Of a stretch of DNA of 12,412 nt, positions 1-6,954 are shown piece by piece. Each line of letters opens with the position of its first letter. Position 1 is the first letter of the stretch. Source of the stretch: Faecenecus sp036648855 (GTDB lineage: Bacteria > Bacillota_I > Bacilli_A > RF39 > UBA660). The notes under the pieces are model-generated. The model did not search any database and was not told the DNA's origin. It saw nothing but the letters and a program-made list of their open reading frames with translations. Both the position numbers and the translations under genes were made by a program. The stretch lies in the NCBI GenBank assembly GCA_036648855.1, contig JAVWCU010000032.1:1-12412 (forward strand). Direction: 5' to 3'.

Positions 1-2
1 AA

Positions 3-41
3 AAATGAGCTAGCCCTTATTATAAAAGGACTAGCTCATTT
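3..41 (-). terminator. Rho-independent terminator of rnjA
   Basis: An 11-bp perfect inverted repeat (3-13 with 31-41, core GAGCTAG/CTAGCTC) lies 30 bp beyond the rnjA stop. On the minus strand the stem is followed by a run of T (the A run at 1-5), as expected for an intrinsic terminator; the window edge cuts off what follows. The plus-strand side is also T-rich, so it may work in both directions. Confidence 0.8.
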
Positions 42-70
42 ATTGTTTAATGTGTAATATTTTTAATCTA

Positions 71-1744
71 TTACTTTTTTATATCTAATACAACTGGTAA
101 TATAATAGGTCTTCTTCCAGTTAAATCTTGTATAAATGGTACTAACTCTGTAATAAGAGCCGACTTTATATCAGAAAAAGATGAATTATTTTCTAACTTA
201 AATCTAATTATATTAGCAGCTGAATCTTCTATTTTTCTAATTAATTCTTCATTTTGATTAATTAAAACAAATCCTCTAGTAGTAATATTAGGTTTAATAA
301 GTAATTGTTTCTTCTCTATATTAACATTAGCTATAACTACTAATATTCCATCACTAGCCATAATCTTTCTATCTCTGATAACTGCACTTCCAATTTCTCC
401 TATACGGTTACCATCTACATATACATCATTAGCGGGTACTGTATCACCTTCCTTAGTGATAACATGTTTTCTTAATGTTAAAATATCACCATTCATTAGC
501 ACAAAAGTATTCTCTTTTGGAATACCACACTCTATACCAACATTAGCATGACTTTTTAACATTCTATAATCTCCATGGAAAGGCATTAAGTATTTAGGCA
601 TAATAAGTCTAATCATTAATTTTAATTCTTCCATATTAGCATGACCTGATGTATGTAGTTCTGATAAAGAAGTATTAGTAAATACTTTTACTCCTTTTAA
701 ATATAATTTATTAATAGTCCTAGAAATACTTAAAGCATTACCAGGTATAGCACTAGATGAAAATATTACAACATCATCTGGTCTTATTTTAATTTGTCTA
801 TGATTTCCTTCTGCTATTCTAGATAAAGCAGCAAGTGGTTCTCCTTGAGAACCAGTACATAGTAAACAAACATCTCCAGGTTTCATATTATTTGCTTCTT
901 CTGGTGTTACAAATAACTCTTTATGATTAATATAACCTCCACTAATAGATATTTGAATATTATTATCCATACTTCTACCAAAAACACATATTTTCCTATT
1001 GTTTTTATAACAAGTTTCAACTATATGTTTTAATCTATAAATATTAGATGCAAAAGTTGCTACAATTATTCTATTATTATTATATTTATCAAAGATATCT
1101 GCTAAGGCATTATCTACCTTAGATTCACTAATAGACATTCCTTCATTTAAAGCATTAGTACTATCACTTATTAATAAATCAACTCCCTTTTCTCCAATTC
1201 TAGCCATCTTATGTAAGTCAGCCATTGGTCCTATAGGGGTCAAATCAAATTTAAAATCTCCTGTTGTAACGATAGTCCCATCTTCTGTTGTAACTGCTAT
1301 TCCATGTGAATCTGGAATAGAGTGGGTAGTCCTAAAGAATTCTACTTCAATACTACCTAAATTTAGTTTAGTTTCGTCAGTATATACAAATAAGTTGTCA
1401 TAACGAATATTTCTATCCGCAAGTTTTAAAGCAATTAATTCTTTAGCTTGGTTAGGAGCATATATCTTTGGAATATTAACAGTAGCTAAAAGAAATGGTA
1501 TTCCTCCAATATGATCTTCATGTCCATGCGTAATAATTAAAGCTCTTATTTTATCTTGGTTTTGCTTTAAAAAAGCAAAATCAGGTAAAACATAATCAAT
1601 TCCTAAAAGTTCTCCTTCTGGAAAACAAATTCCTGCATCAATAACAACAATATCGTCTCCATGCATTACACAATACATGTTTTTTCCGACTTCTCCTAAA
1701 CCTCCTAAAACAATAATCTTTGTTTCATTTGGTTCCTTATTCAT
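71..1744 (-). CDS. rnjA: Ribonuclease J1 (metallo-beta-lactamase/beta-CASP RNase)
   Basis: RNase J1 is a cytoplasmic zinc-dependent 5'-3' exoribonuclease and endoribonuclease that matures rRNA and turns over mRNA in Gram-positive bacteria. The 557-residue protein is full length for the family (about 555). The metal-binding motif HGHEDHIGG is at residues 73-81, followed by His141 in TTHSIPDS, Asp163 in TGDFKFD, and the beta-CASP motifs GSQGEPLAALSRIA (298-311), HTSGH (364-368) and PFHGDYRML (388-396). The C-terminal RRPIILP tail matches J1 closely, and resemblance by eye is stronger to J1 than to J2. The start ATG has an AAAGGAG site 7-8 bases upstream (1751-1758). The gene is divergent from ftsY, has a promoter at 1798-1826 and a hairpin terminator at 3-41. 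All catalytic residues are intact and nothing looks unusual. Confidence 0.97.
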   Translation of the reverse strand: MNKEPNETKIIVLGGLGEVGKNMYCVMHGDDIVVIDAGICFPEGELLGIDYVLPDFAFLKQNQDKIRALIITHGHEDHIGGIPFLLATVNIPKIYAPNQAKELIALKLADRNIRYDNLFVYTDETKLNLGSIEVEFFRTTHSIPDSHGIAVTTEDGTIVTTGDFKFDLTPIGPMADLHKMARIGEKGVDLLISDSTNALNEGMSISESKVDNALADIFDKYNNNRIIVATFASNIYRLKHIVETCYKNNRKICVFGRSMDNNIQISISGGYINHKELFVTPEEANNMKPGDVCLLCTGSQGEPLAALSRIAEGNHRQIKIRPDDVVIFSSSAIPGNALSISRTINKLYLKGVKVFTNTSLSELHTSGHANMEELKLMIRLIMPKYLMPFHGDYRMLKSHANVGIECGIPKENTFVLMNGDILTLRKHVITKEGDTVPANDVYVDGNRIGEIGSAVIRDRKIMASDGILVVIANVNIEKKQLLIKPNITTRGFVLINQNEELIRKIEDSAANIIRFKLENNSSFSDIKSALITELVPFIQDLTGRRPIILPVVLDIKK

Positions 1745-1797
1745 GTAATTTCTCCTTTCTTTTTAGTTAATTTTGTTTATTAGAACTAACTTAGTAG

Positions 1798-1826
1798 ATT
1801 ATACTCTATTTTTAATATTTTGTCTA
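1798..1826 (-). promoter_or_regulatory. SigA-type promoter of rnjA
   Basis: Read on the minus strand, TAGACA (1821-1826) and TATAAT (1798-1803) are separated by exactly 17 bases. The -10 is perfect and the -35 matches TTGACA at five of six positions. It lies 54 bp before the rnjA start codon. This is pattern matching only; no transcript data are available here. Confidence 0.75.
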
Positions 1827-1844
1827 TCACTAAATTTCTAAATA

Positions 1845-1853
1845 TGTTACAAT
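1845..1853 (+). promoter_or_regulatory. Probable extended -10 promoter for ftsY operon
   Basis: TGTTACAAT is an extended -10 (TG, one base, TACAAT) 33 bp before the ftsY start. No convincing -35 is seen 17 bp upstream; that position (1825-1830) overlaps the -35 of the divergent rnjA promoter. Suggestive but weaker than the rnjA promoter. Confidence 0.4.
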
Positions 1854-1886
1854 AAAATCAGTTATAGAATAACAAGGAGAGTAATT

Positions 1887-2900
1887 ATGGGACTATTTAA
1901 TAAAATAAAAAATCTCTTTCAAAAAGAGAAGGAGCAGGAAATAGGTGATTTAACTATCACTGAAAACACTCCCGTTACTACTAGTAAAATATATGAAAAA
2001 GGTCTAACTAAAACTAGACAAAATTTTGTTTCTAAATTAGTAGAATTAACTACTAATACTAAGTATATAGATGATAAGTATTTTGATTCTTTAGAAGAAA
2101 TATTAATTATGGCAGATATTGGTATTCATACAGTTATGAATTTTATGGAACGAATTAGATCTAGAGTAAAACTTGAACATATAACAGATCCTAATGAATT
2201 AAAAGAAATTATTGTCGATGAGTTATTTATTGTTTATGTTAATGATGAGGTTTTAGTTAATAAACTAAACTTTGCACCCAGTGGACCTACCGTTATTTTA
2301 TTTATTGGGGTTAATGGAGTAGGTAAAACAACGACGATTGCAAAACTAGCTTCTAAACTTAAAAAAGAAGGTAAAAAAGTCTTATTAGTAGCCGCTGATA
2401 CCTTTAGAGCTGGAGCAGTAGAACAGCTAAAGGATTGGAGCTTAAAAATAGATGTTTCTTTTTATGGTAAAGAAGAGACTGATCCTGCTTCGGTTATTTT
2501 TGATGGTATAAAGCAAGCTCAAACTGAAAACTTTGATGTTGTGTTAATAGATACAGCGGGTCGCTTACAAAATAAAGTTAATTTAATGAAAGAACTAGAA
2601 AAGATGAATAAAGTTATTACAAACTTAATCCCTGCTGCTCCTCATGAAACTTTATTAGTAATTGATGCAACTACTGGACAAAATGGTATTTCTCAGGCTA
2701 AAAGTTTTAAAGAAATTACTAATGTTACAGGTATTGTCTTAACTAAACTAGATGGTACAGCAAAGGGTGGAATAGTACTTGCTATTAAAGAAGAAGTAAA
2801 TATTCCTGTTAAATATATTGGCTTAGGTGAAAGACAAGAAGACCTACAAGTATTTGATATAGAAAATTATATTTACGGGCTATTTAAAGATTTAATGTAG
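1887..2900 (+). CDS. ftsY: Signal recognition particle receptor FtsY
   Basis: FtsY is the membrane-associated SRP receptor GTPase that pairs with Ffh to deliver ribosome-nascent chain complexes to the Sec translocon. The 337 residues begin with a short basic/acidic A region (1-40), then the helical N domain (about 45-130) and the G domain: P-loop GVNGVGKTT (141-149), the insertion-box motif DTFRAGAVEQL (171-181), DTAGR (222-226), TKLDG (286-290) and the closing GLGE...DLQVF (312-323). The start ATG follows AAGGAGAG (1874-1881). It opens the run ftsY-ylxM-HerA-like ATPase; ylxM begins 17 bp after its stop. Length and motifs are ordinary for a Firmicute FtsY with a short A domain. Confidence 0.97.
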   Translation: MGLFNKIKNLFQKEKEQEIGDLTITENTPVTTSKIYEKGLTKTRQNFVSKLVELTTNTKYIDDKYFDSLEEILIMADIGIHTVMNFMERIRSRVKLEHITDPNELKEIIVDELFIVYVNDEVLVNKLNFAPSGPTVILFIGVNGVGKTTTIAKLASKLKKEGKKVLLVAADTFRAGAVEQLKDWSLKIDVSFYGKEETDPASVIFDGIKQAQTENFDVVLIDTAGRLQNKVNLMKELEKMNKVITNLIPAAPHETLLVIDATTGQNGISQAKSFKEITNVTGIVLTKLDGTAKGGIVLAIKEEVNIPVKYIGLGERQEDLQVFDIENYIYGLFKDLM

Positions 2901-2917
2901 GAAGAAGGTTTTATCTA

Positions 2918-3211
2918 ATGGACAGAAAATTATACTTAATTAATTTATATGATTATTATGGAGACTTATTTACTGCTAAACAACAGGAATACTTTTCTGA
3001 TTATTATTTGAATGATTTATCTTTAAGCGAAATTGCAGAAAACAATGGAGTCAGTAGAAATGCTATTCATGGACAGCTTAAGAATACTACAGATAAACTA
3101 GAAGAATATGAACTTATTTTAAAATTATATGAGAAAGGACTTAAATTAAGAGAGTTAATTAATACCATCAATGATAAGGAACTTCAAAAGAAATTAGAAA
3201 TCTTAATTTAA
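2918..3211 (+). CDS. ylxM: YlxM family SRP-associated helix-turn-helix protein
   Basis: This 97-residue protein matches the YlxM/UPF0122 family, encoded next to ffh in most Firmicutes. The N-terminal part LYDYYGDLFTAKQQEYFSDYY is followed by a sigma-70-region-4-like helix-turn-helix at about 33-58 (LSLSEIAENNGVSRNAIH) and a C-terminal helix. In streptococci YlxM has been reported to associate with SRP components, which fits its place beside ftsY; the exact role in other species is not settled. The start ATG has AGAAGG at 2903-2908. It lies 17 bp after ftsY and 12 bp before the ATG of the HerA-like gene. Unusually, the ATPase gene separates it from ffh. Confidence 0.93.
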   Translation: MDRKLYLINLYDYYGDLFTAKQQEYFSDYYLNDLSLSEIAENNGVSRNAIHGQLKNTTDKLEEYELILKLYEKGLKLRELINTINDKELQKKLEILI

Positions 3212-3223
3212 TAAGTGAATAAT

Positions 3224-4981
3224 ATGTTTGATCGTATTACTTATATTAGTGATAAAGGAGCTACAGTTAAAGTTAAAGAAGGTACTTCTCTTGCCACTAA
3301 TCTCATGAATCTTCATGTTGTTTTTGAGGATGAAAAGAAGAAAATCTTAGGAGAAGTTGATGATATAACTGATACTGAGGTAAAAATTCATTTCCTAGGT
3401 GAGTTAGAAGGAGATAAATTTATTGGTGGTGTAATTAGAAAACCAAATCTGACCGCCACAGTTAGAATTGTTACTGAAACTGAGATGAGCTTCATTGTAG
3501 GAATTAAACAAGCAACTAATATAGTTTTAGGTAATAGTCCTCTTTATGATAATTGTCCTATTAGAGTCGATATAAATGATTTATTTAGTAACCATATGTC
3601 TATTTTAGGTAACAGTGGTAGTGGTAAATCTTGTGGAGTAGCAAGGTTATTACAAAATATTTTTATAGACCCTAGTTTTGTCCCTTTCCGGTCTAACTTC
3701 TTTATCTTTGATTCATCTGGAGAATACTTTAATTCTTTCAAAGATATCAGTTTAATAAATCCTAATTATAATTTTAAATTTTTAACGACTAATTATAATG
3801 AACCTAATACTGAACAATTAAAAGTACCATTATGGCTACTTAATAATGATGATTTTGCTCTATTACTAGGAGTTACAAATCATTCTCAATTACCCATAAT
3901 AGAGAGAATGAGCAAATTAGTTTGTATTTTTAATCAAGAAAACATGGATGCAACAGAATATAAAAACCATATTATTGCTAAAGCTATTATGACAGTACTT
4001 TATTCTAACGAAACAGCAACTAGTAAAAGAAATGATATATTTTCTATTATTAATAGTTGTTCTACTCCGGAATTTAGTTTAGATACAAGTATTCAAGGCA
4101 TTGGATATACTAGAAATTTTAGAGAATGTTTTACTATCGATTCAAATGGTAAATTTTCTGAAAGCATTCTTATTACAAAATATATATCAGATTTTATTCA
4201 GCCTGAGTTAGATAACTATGAACCAAGTGATAATGTTTTTTTCACTCTTCAGGATTTAGAAAAAGCTCTAAACTTTACATTAATATCAGAAGGTTGGTTA
4301 AGAAATGAAAACACTTATAGTGATGCAGTTACTATTAAAGTAAGACTTCATTCTTTAATTACTGGTAGTTATGCTAAATACTTTGATTGTAATACATATA
4401 TGACAACTAGAGAATTTATATCTAGTTTAATTATGACTAAAGAAGGTAAAAAATGTCAAATAGTTAATTTTAACTTAGATGATATAGATGATAGCTTTGC
4501 TAAGACTTTAACTAAAATATATTCTAGAATTCTCTTTGAATTTACTAAGAATTTAAAAGATAGAGGCTCTCTTCCATTTAATATATTTTTAGAAGAAGCA
4601 CATCGTTATATTCAACAAGATAGTGATCTATTTATTATAGGTTATAATATCTTTGATAGGATTGCCAAAGAAGGGCGTAAATATGGAATTATCTTAAATC
4701 TTATTTCTCAAAGACCAGTTGAAATAAGTGAAACTGTAATTTCTCAGTGCTCTAACTTCTTAATATTTAAAATGAATCATCCTAGGGATATAGATTATAT
4801 TAAGAAAATGGTTCCTAATATTAGTGAAGAAATAGTAGAAAAGCAAAAGACTTTACAACCAGGGAACTGTATGGCTTTTGGAACAGCTTTTAAAATTCCT
4901 CTAATTGTCCATATGGAACTTCCATCTCCTGTACCTAGAAGTGCTAATGCAGATGTTTTTAAGAGATGGACATTAAAGTAA
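3224..4981 (+). CDS. HerA-like (DUF87) hexameric ATPase/DNA translocase
   Basis: The predicted protein has 585 residues from ATG 3224. A GTG at 3215, 4 bp after the ylxM stop, is an alternative start giving 588. Neither has a strong ribosome binding site (only AAGTGA before the ATG), so translational coupling to ylxM is likely. An N-terminal beta-rich barrel (about 1-115) resembles the HAS-barrel of HerA. Walker A GNSGSGKS is at 129-136, FIFDSSGEY at 160-168 resembles the HerA FDxHGEY strand, and Walker B NIFLEEAHRYI is at 453-463. ISQRP (494-498) and the following SQCSNFLIFKMNHPRD are typical of the FtsK/HerA fold. HerA proteins form hexamers that pump DNA, usually with a nuclease partner such as NurA, or with Sir2 or DUF4297 proteins in defence pairs. 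No such partner is encoded here. The fold assignment is good; the cellular role is unknown. Confidence 0.85.
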   Translation: MFDRITYISDKGATVKVKEGTSLATNLMNLHVVFEDEKKKILGEVDDITDTEVKIHFLGELEGDKFIGGVIRKPNLTATVRIVTETEMSFIVGIKQATNIVLGNSPLYDNCPIRVDINDLFSNHMSILGNSGSGKSCGVARLLQNIFIDPSFVPFRSNFFIFDSSGEYFNSFKDISLINPNYNFKFLTTNYNEPNTEQLKVPLWLLNNDDFALLLGVTNHSQLPIIERMSKLVCIFNQENMDATEYKNHIIAKAIMTVLYSNETATSKRNDIFSIINSCSTPEFSLDTSIQGIGYTRNFRECFTIDSNGKFSESILITKYISDFIQPELDNYEPSDNVFFTLQDLEKALNFTLISEGWLRNENTYSDAVTIKVRLHSLITGSYAKYFDCNTYMTTREFISSLIMTKEGKKCQIVNFNLDDIDDSFAKTLTKIYSRILFEFTKNLKDRGSLPFNIFLEEAHRYIQQDSDLFIIGYNIFDRIAKEGRKYGIILNLISQRPVEISETVISQCSNFLIFKMNHPRDIDYIKKMVPNISEEIVEKQKTLQPGNCMAFGTAFKIPLIVHMELPSPVPRSANADVFKRWTLK

Positions 4982-4985
4982 TTAT

Positions 4986-5006
4986 AAGTATGGGAACATA
5001 CTTTTT
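4986..5006 (+). terminator. Intrinsic terminator after the HerA-like gene
   Basis: A 7-bp stem AAGTATG (4986-4992) / CATACTT (4997-5003) with a GGAA loop is followed by TTT-C-TTT. It lies 4 bp beyond the HerA-like stop and would end the ftsY operon. Its T run overlaps the -35 of the ffh promoter. Confidence 0.65.
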
Positions 5007-5007
5007 C

Positions 5008-5036
5008 TTTGCATAAGTAAATATTTATTATATAAT
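5008..5036 (+). promoter_or_regulatory. SigA-type promoter of ffh
   Basis: TTTGCA (5008-5013), a 17-base spacer and a perfect TATAAT (5031-5036) lie 24 bp before the ffh ATG. The -35 matches at four of six positions. The preceding hairpin suggests that ffh is transcribed mainly from here. Confidence 0.65.
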
Positions 5037-5060
5037 GGGAAAGAGGAATTGGTGATAATT

Positions 5061-6368
5061 ATGTTTGAAAACTTAGGAGAACATTTACAAAGTGCTCTTC
5101 ATAAAATAAAAGGTTATGGTAGAATAACAGAAGATAATATTTCAGATATGTTAAGGGAAATTCGTTTAGCTTTATTAGAAGCGGATGTTAACTATACAGT
5201 AGTTAAGGAATTTACTAATAAAGTAAAGGAACAGGCTCTAGGAGTAGATGTTAGTAAGAGTATTAAACCTGGAGAATTATTTGTTAAGATAGTAAAAGAT
5301 GAATTAACTACTCTTTTAGGAGGAGAGAGTTCTCCACTTAATATTAAGGGGGACCCTGCTTCATTAATGCTAGTAGGACTACAAGGTAGTGGTAAGACTA
5401 CAACTATTGCTAAACTAGCTAATCTATTGCGTAAGAGCTATGCTAAGAAACCTCTTCTAGTAGCGGGAGATGTTTATAGACCAGCGGCAATTGATCAATT
5501 AAAACAATTAGGTAAGCAACTAAATATAGAAGTATATGAAGAAGGTAAAAAAGATCCTGTTGAGATAGTAAAAAACGCTTATAATTATGCAAAAGAAAAT
5601 AATTTTGATTATCTTTTAATTGATACAGCAGGTAGACTTCATATAGATGAAGAATTAATGAATGAACTACAAAATATAGAGTCATGTATACATCCAACTG
5701 AAGTTCTTTTAGTAATAGACTCTATGATGGGCCAAGATGCAATCAATGTTATAGAGGGTTTTAATACTAAATTATCTTTAACTGGAGTTATTCTAACTAA
5801 GTTAGATGGTGATACTAGAGGGGGAGTAGCCTTATCTGTTCGTCATCTAACTAATGTACCAATTAAGTTTATAGGTACTTCTGAAAAATTAGATGGAATA
5901 GATGCTTTTAATCCAGAACGAATGGCTGGAAGAATTCTTGGTATGGGAGATATTGTTTCTTTAGTTGAAAAAGGTGCTTCTGTCTTAGATGAAAAAGAAG
6001 CTTTAAATACTGCTAAAAAAATGCAATCAGGGAAGTTTGATTTAGAAGATTTTTTATCTACTATGAAACAAATAAAGAAACTAGGACCCTTAGAAAGTTT
6101 ATTAAAGATGATACCTGGAGCTTCTAAAATGGGTTTAAATAATGTTAAAATAGATCCTAAAGCTATGCCTCATACTGAAGCCATAATTTTATCTATGACT
6201 CCTTATGAAAGACGCCATCCAGAGATCATTAAAGCTAGTCGTAAAACTAGAATTGCTAAAGGCTGTGGTCTTAGTGTTCAAGAAGTAAATAAATTACTAA
6301 CTCAGTTTGATCAGATGAAGGTTATGATGAAACAAATGTCAAATGGTAAAATGAAGCTTCCTTTTTAA
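5061..6368 (+). CDS. ffh: Signal recognition particle GTPase Ffh
   Basis: Ffh binds signal sequences and 4.5S/scRNA and docks with FtsY. The start ATG 5061 gives 435 residues beginning MFENLGEHLQ, which aligns with the usual Ffh N-terminus; upstream in-frame TTG 5049 and GTG 5052 are less likely because GGTGAT (5051-5056) serves as ribosome binding site. N domain about 1-95 (LREIRLALLEADVN at 31-44); G domain with GLQGSGKT (106-113), DVYRPAAIDQL (138-148), DTAGR (188-192) and TKLDGDTRGG (246-255); Met-rich M domain about 300-430 with the SRP RNA-binding segment SRKTRIAKGCG (393-403). Two small deviations from common sequences: GTSEK (272-276) in place of GLGEK, and GCG in place of GSG in the RNA-binding helix-turn-helix. 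I see no terminator after it, so read-through into the CotD-like gene is possible. Confidence 0.97.
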   Translation: MFENLGEHLQSALHKIKGYGRITEDNISDMLREIRLALLEADVNYTVVKEFTNKVKEQALGVDVSKSIKPGELFVKIVKDELTTLLGGESSPLNIKGDPASLMLVGLQGSGKTTTIAKLANLLRKSYAKKPLLVAGDVYRPAAIDQLKQLGKQLNIEVYEEGKKDPVEIVKNAYNYAKENNFDYLLIDTAGRLHIDEELMNELQNIESCIHPTEVLLVIDSMMGQDAINVIEGFNTKLSLTGVILTKLDGDTRGGVALSVRHLTNVPIKFIGTSEKLDGIDAFNPERMAGRILGMGDIVSLVEKGASVLDEKEALNTAKKMQSGKFDLEDFLSTMKQIKKLGPLESLLKMIPGASKMGLNNVKIDPKAMPHTEAIILSMTPYERRHPEIIKASRKTRIAKGCGLSVQEVNKLLTQFDQMKVMMKQMSNGKMKLPF

Positions 6369-6412
6369 AATAATTATCTAGGCAAAAGTGATATGCATTA
6401 TTCCTATTTATT

Positions 6413-6421
6413 CATATGTTA
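6413..6421 (+). promoter_or_regulatory. Possible SigE/SigK-type -10 for the CotD-like gene
   Basis: CATATGTTA fits the mother-cell sigma -10 consensus CATANNNTA exactly, 21 bp before the ATG. No good -35 is seen: ATATG at 6391-6395 is about 17 bp upstream and is a weak SigE-like candidate. The implied leader would be only about 15 nt, just enough for the ribosome binding site. The gene's product makes sporulation control plausible. Confidence 0.45.
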
Positions 6422-6442
6422 TGTTAGATAGGAGGAATATTT

Positions 6443-6769
6443 ATGTTTCAAGACCGTTGTTATGAAAGAGATAATGAAATGACTAATCAATTTGTAGGAG
6501 ATAATAATACAATTGAAATGAATATGGATGTTGATAATAACATGAATATGGGTATGATGGGTAATATGCCAGAAAGACCAATGATGGGACCTGTTCAAGA
6601 AAGAGTTGTAAACAGAACTTTTGTTCATGAAGTACCCCATGTTTGCCCAATTCATACTAAGGTAATCAATCACCATGTATATAAACACACATATCGTCCA
6701 GCATATACATGCTCAGAAGAAAATGTATGTAGTAATGTACAATGTGGTTCATGTTGTCAGTTTAGATAG
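6443..6769 (+). CDS. CotD-like spore coat protein, Met/His/Cys-rich
   Basis: This 108-residue protein has a strong AGGAGG (6430-6435) 7 bp before its ATG. Residues 13-48 are rich in Met, Asn and acidic residues (about ten Met). Residues 56-90 read like the spore coat CotD signature: NRTFVHEVPHVCPIHTKVIN followed by HHVYKHTYRPAYTC, comparable to the family pattern NRTFxxxxVPHIHPxHTxxVNHH. The tail has clustered Cys (90, 96, 101, 104, 105), suited to cross-linking or metal binding. CotD is an inner-coat component in Bacillus. There is no signal peptide or membrane segment. Upstream is a CATANNNTA -10, downstream a UUCG terminator, so it can be a single-gene unit behind ffh. The family call rests on the central 35 residues; the Met-rich N-terminus is not part of classical CotD as I know it. 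Confidence 0.75.
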   Translation: MFQDRCYERDNEMTNQFVGDNNTIEMNMDVDNNMNMGMMGNMPERPMMGPVQERVVNRTFVHEVPHVCPIHTKVINHHVYKHTYRPAYTCSEENVCSNVQCGSCCQFR

Positions 6770-6788
6770 ACCTTCGGGTCTTTTTTTT
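6768..6788 (+). terminator. UUCG-tetraloop intrinsic terminator
   Basis: AGACC (6768-6772), loop TTCG (6773-6776), GGTCT (6777-6781) and an unbroken run of eight T (6781-6788). The C(UUCG)G loop is exceptionally stable, so a 5-bp stem is enough. The stem begins inside the stop codon of the CotD-like gene. Confidence 0.85.
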
Positions 6789-6892
6789 AGATATAATCTA
6801 AGCAAATATGAGAACCTTTATAAAAACAGTTTACATTTTTAAAAATTAATATAAATAAAATTTTACTGTCAAAAAATGTCTAATTTTGTCAT

Positions 6893-6922
6893 ATTACTTG
6901 TAAGTATAAGCAATTACTTGTA
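6893..6922 (+). repeat. 10-bp direct repeat upstream of rpoZ
   Basis: ATTACTTGTA occurs at 6893-6902 and again at 6913-6922, a 20-bp repeat distance (about two helical turns). The first copy also sits in a short dyad TACTT-GT-AAGTA (6895-6906). It lies 32-61 bp before the rpoZ start, where promoter elements are expected, but no convincing -35/-10 pair was found here. It could be an operator or chance in AT-rich DNA. Confidence 0.4.
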
Positions 6923-6954
6923 TTCTTAAAATAGAAAAGGGAAAGGTGATACAA

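Noticed and set aside
3..41. Long inverted repeat at the left edge considered as a mobile-element end
   Set aside because: It is a single hairpin with a T run placed just after the rnjA stop, as a terminator should be, and no transposase or target duplication is seen.
3544..3741. Minus-strand open frame of 65 codons inside the HerA-like gene
   Set aside because: It covers the Walker A region of a clear coding gene, with no family resemblance or start signal of its own.
3215..4981. HerA-like gene considered as part of a complete anti-phage defence pair
   Set aside because: No Sir2, NurA, DUF4297 or other nuclease gene is adjacent; both neighbours are conserved SRP genes, so a defence claim is not supported by this window.
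5443..5697. Minus-strand open frame of 84 codons inside ffh
   Set aside because: Leu/Tyr-rich shadow of the GTPase domain of a certain gene; no ribosome binding site.
6419..6688. Minus-strand open frame of 89 codons antisense to the CotD-like gene
   Set aside because: It is rich in His, Ile and Tyr as the mirror of the coat gene's codons, has no ribosome binding site, and the plus-strand gene has a strong AGGAGG, a terminator and a recognisable family.
6806..6847. Possible 13-codon ORF between the coat gene terminator and rpoZ
   Set aside because: No ribosome binding site, no recognisable sequence, and it begins just after a strong terminator; its length is easily explained by chance.
6830..6855. 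TTTACA with TATAAA as a promoter for rpoZ
   Set aside because: The spacer is only 14 bases; the other TTGTCA and CTGTCA hexamers nearby also lack a -10 at 16-18 bases.
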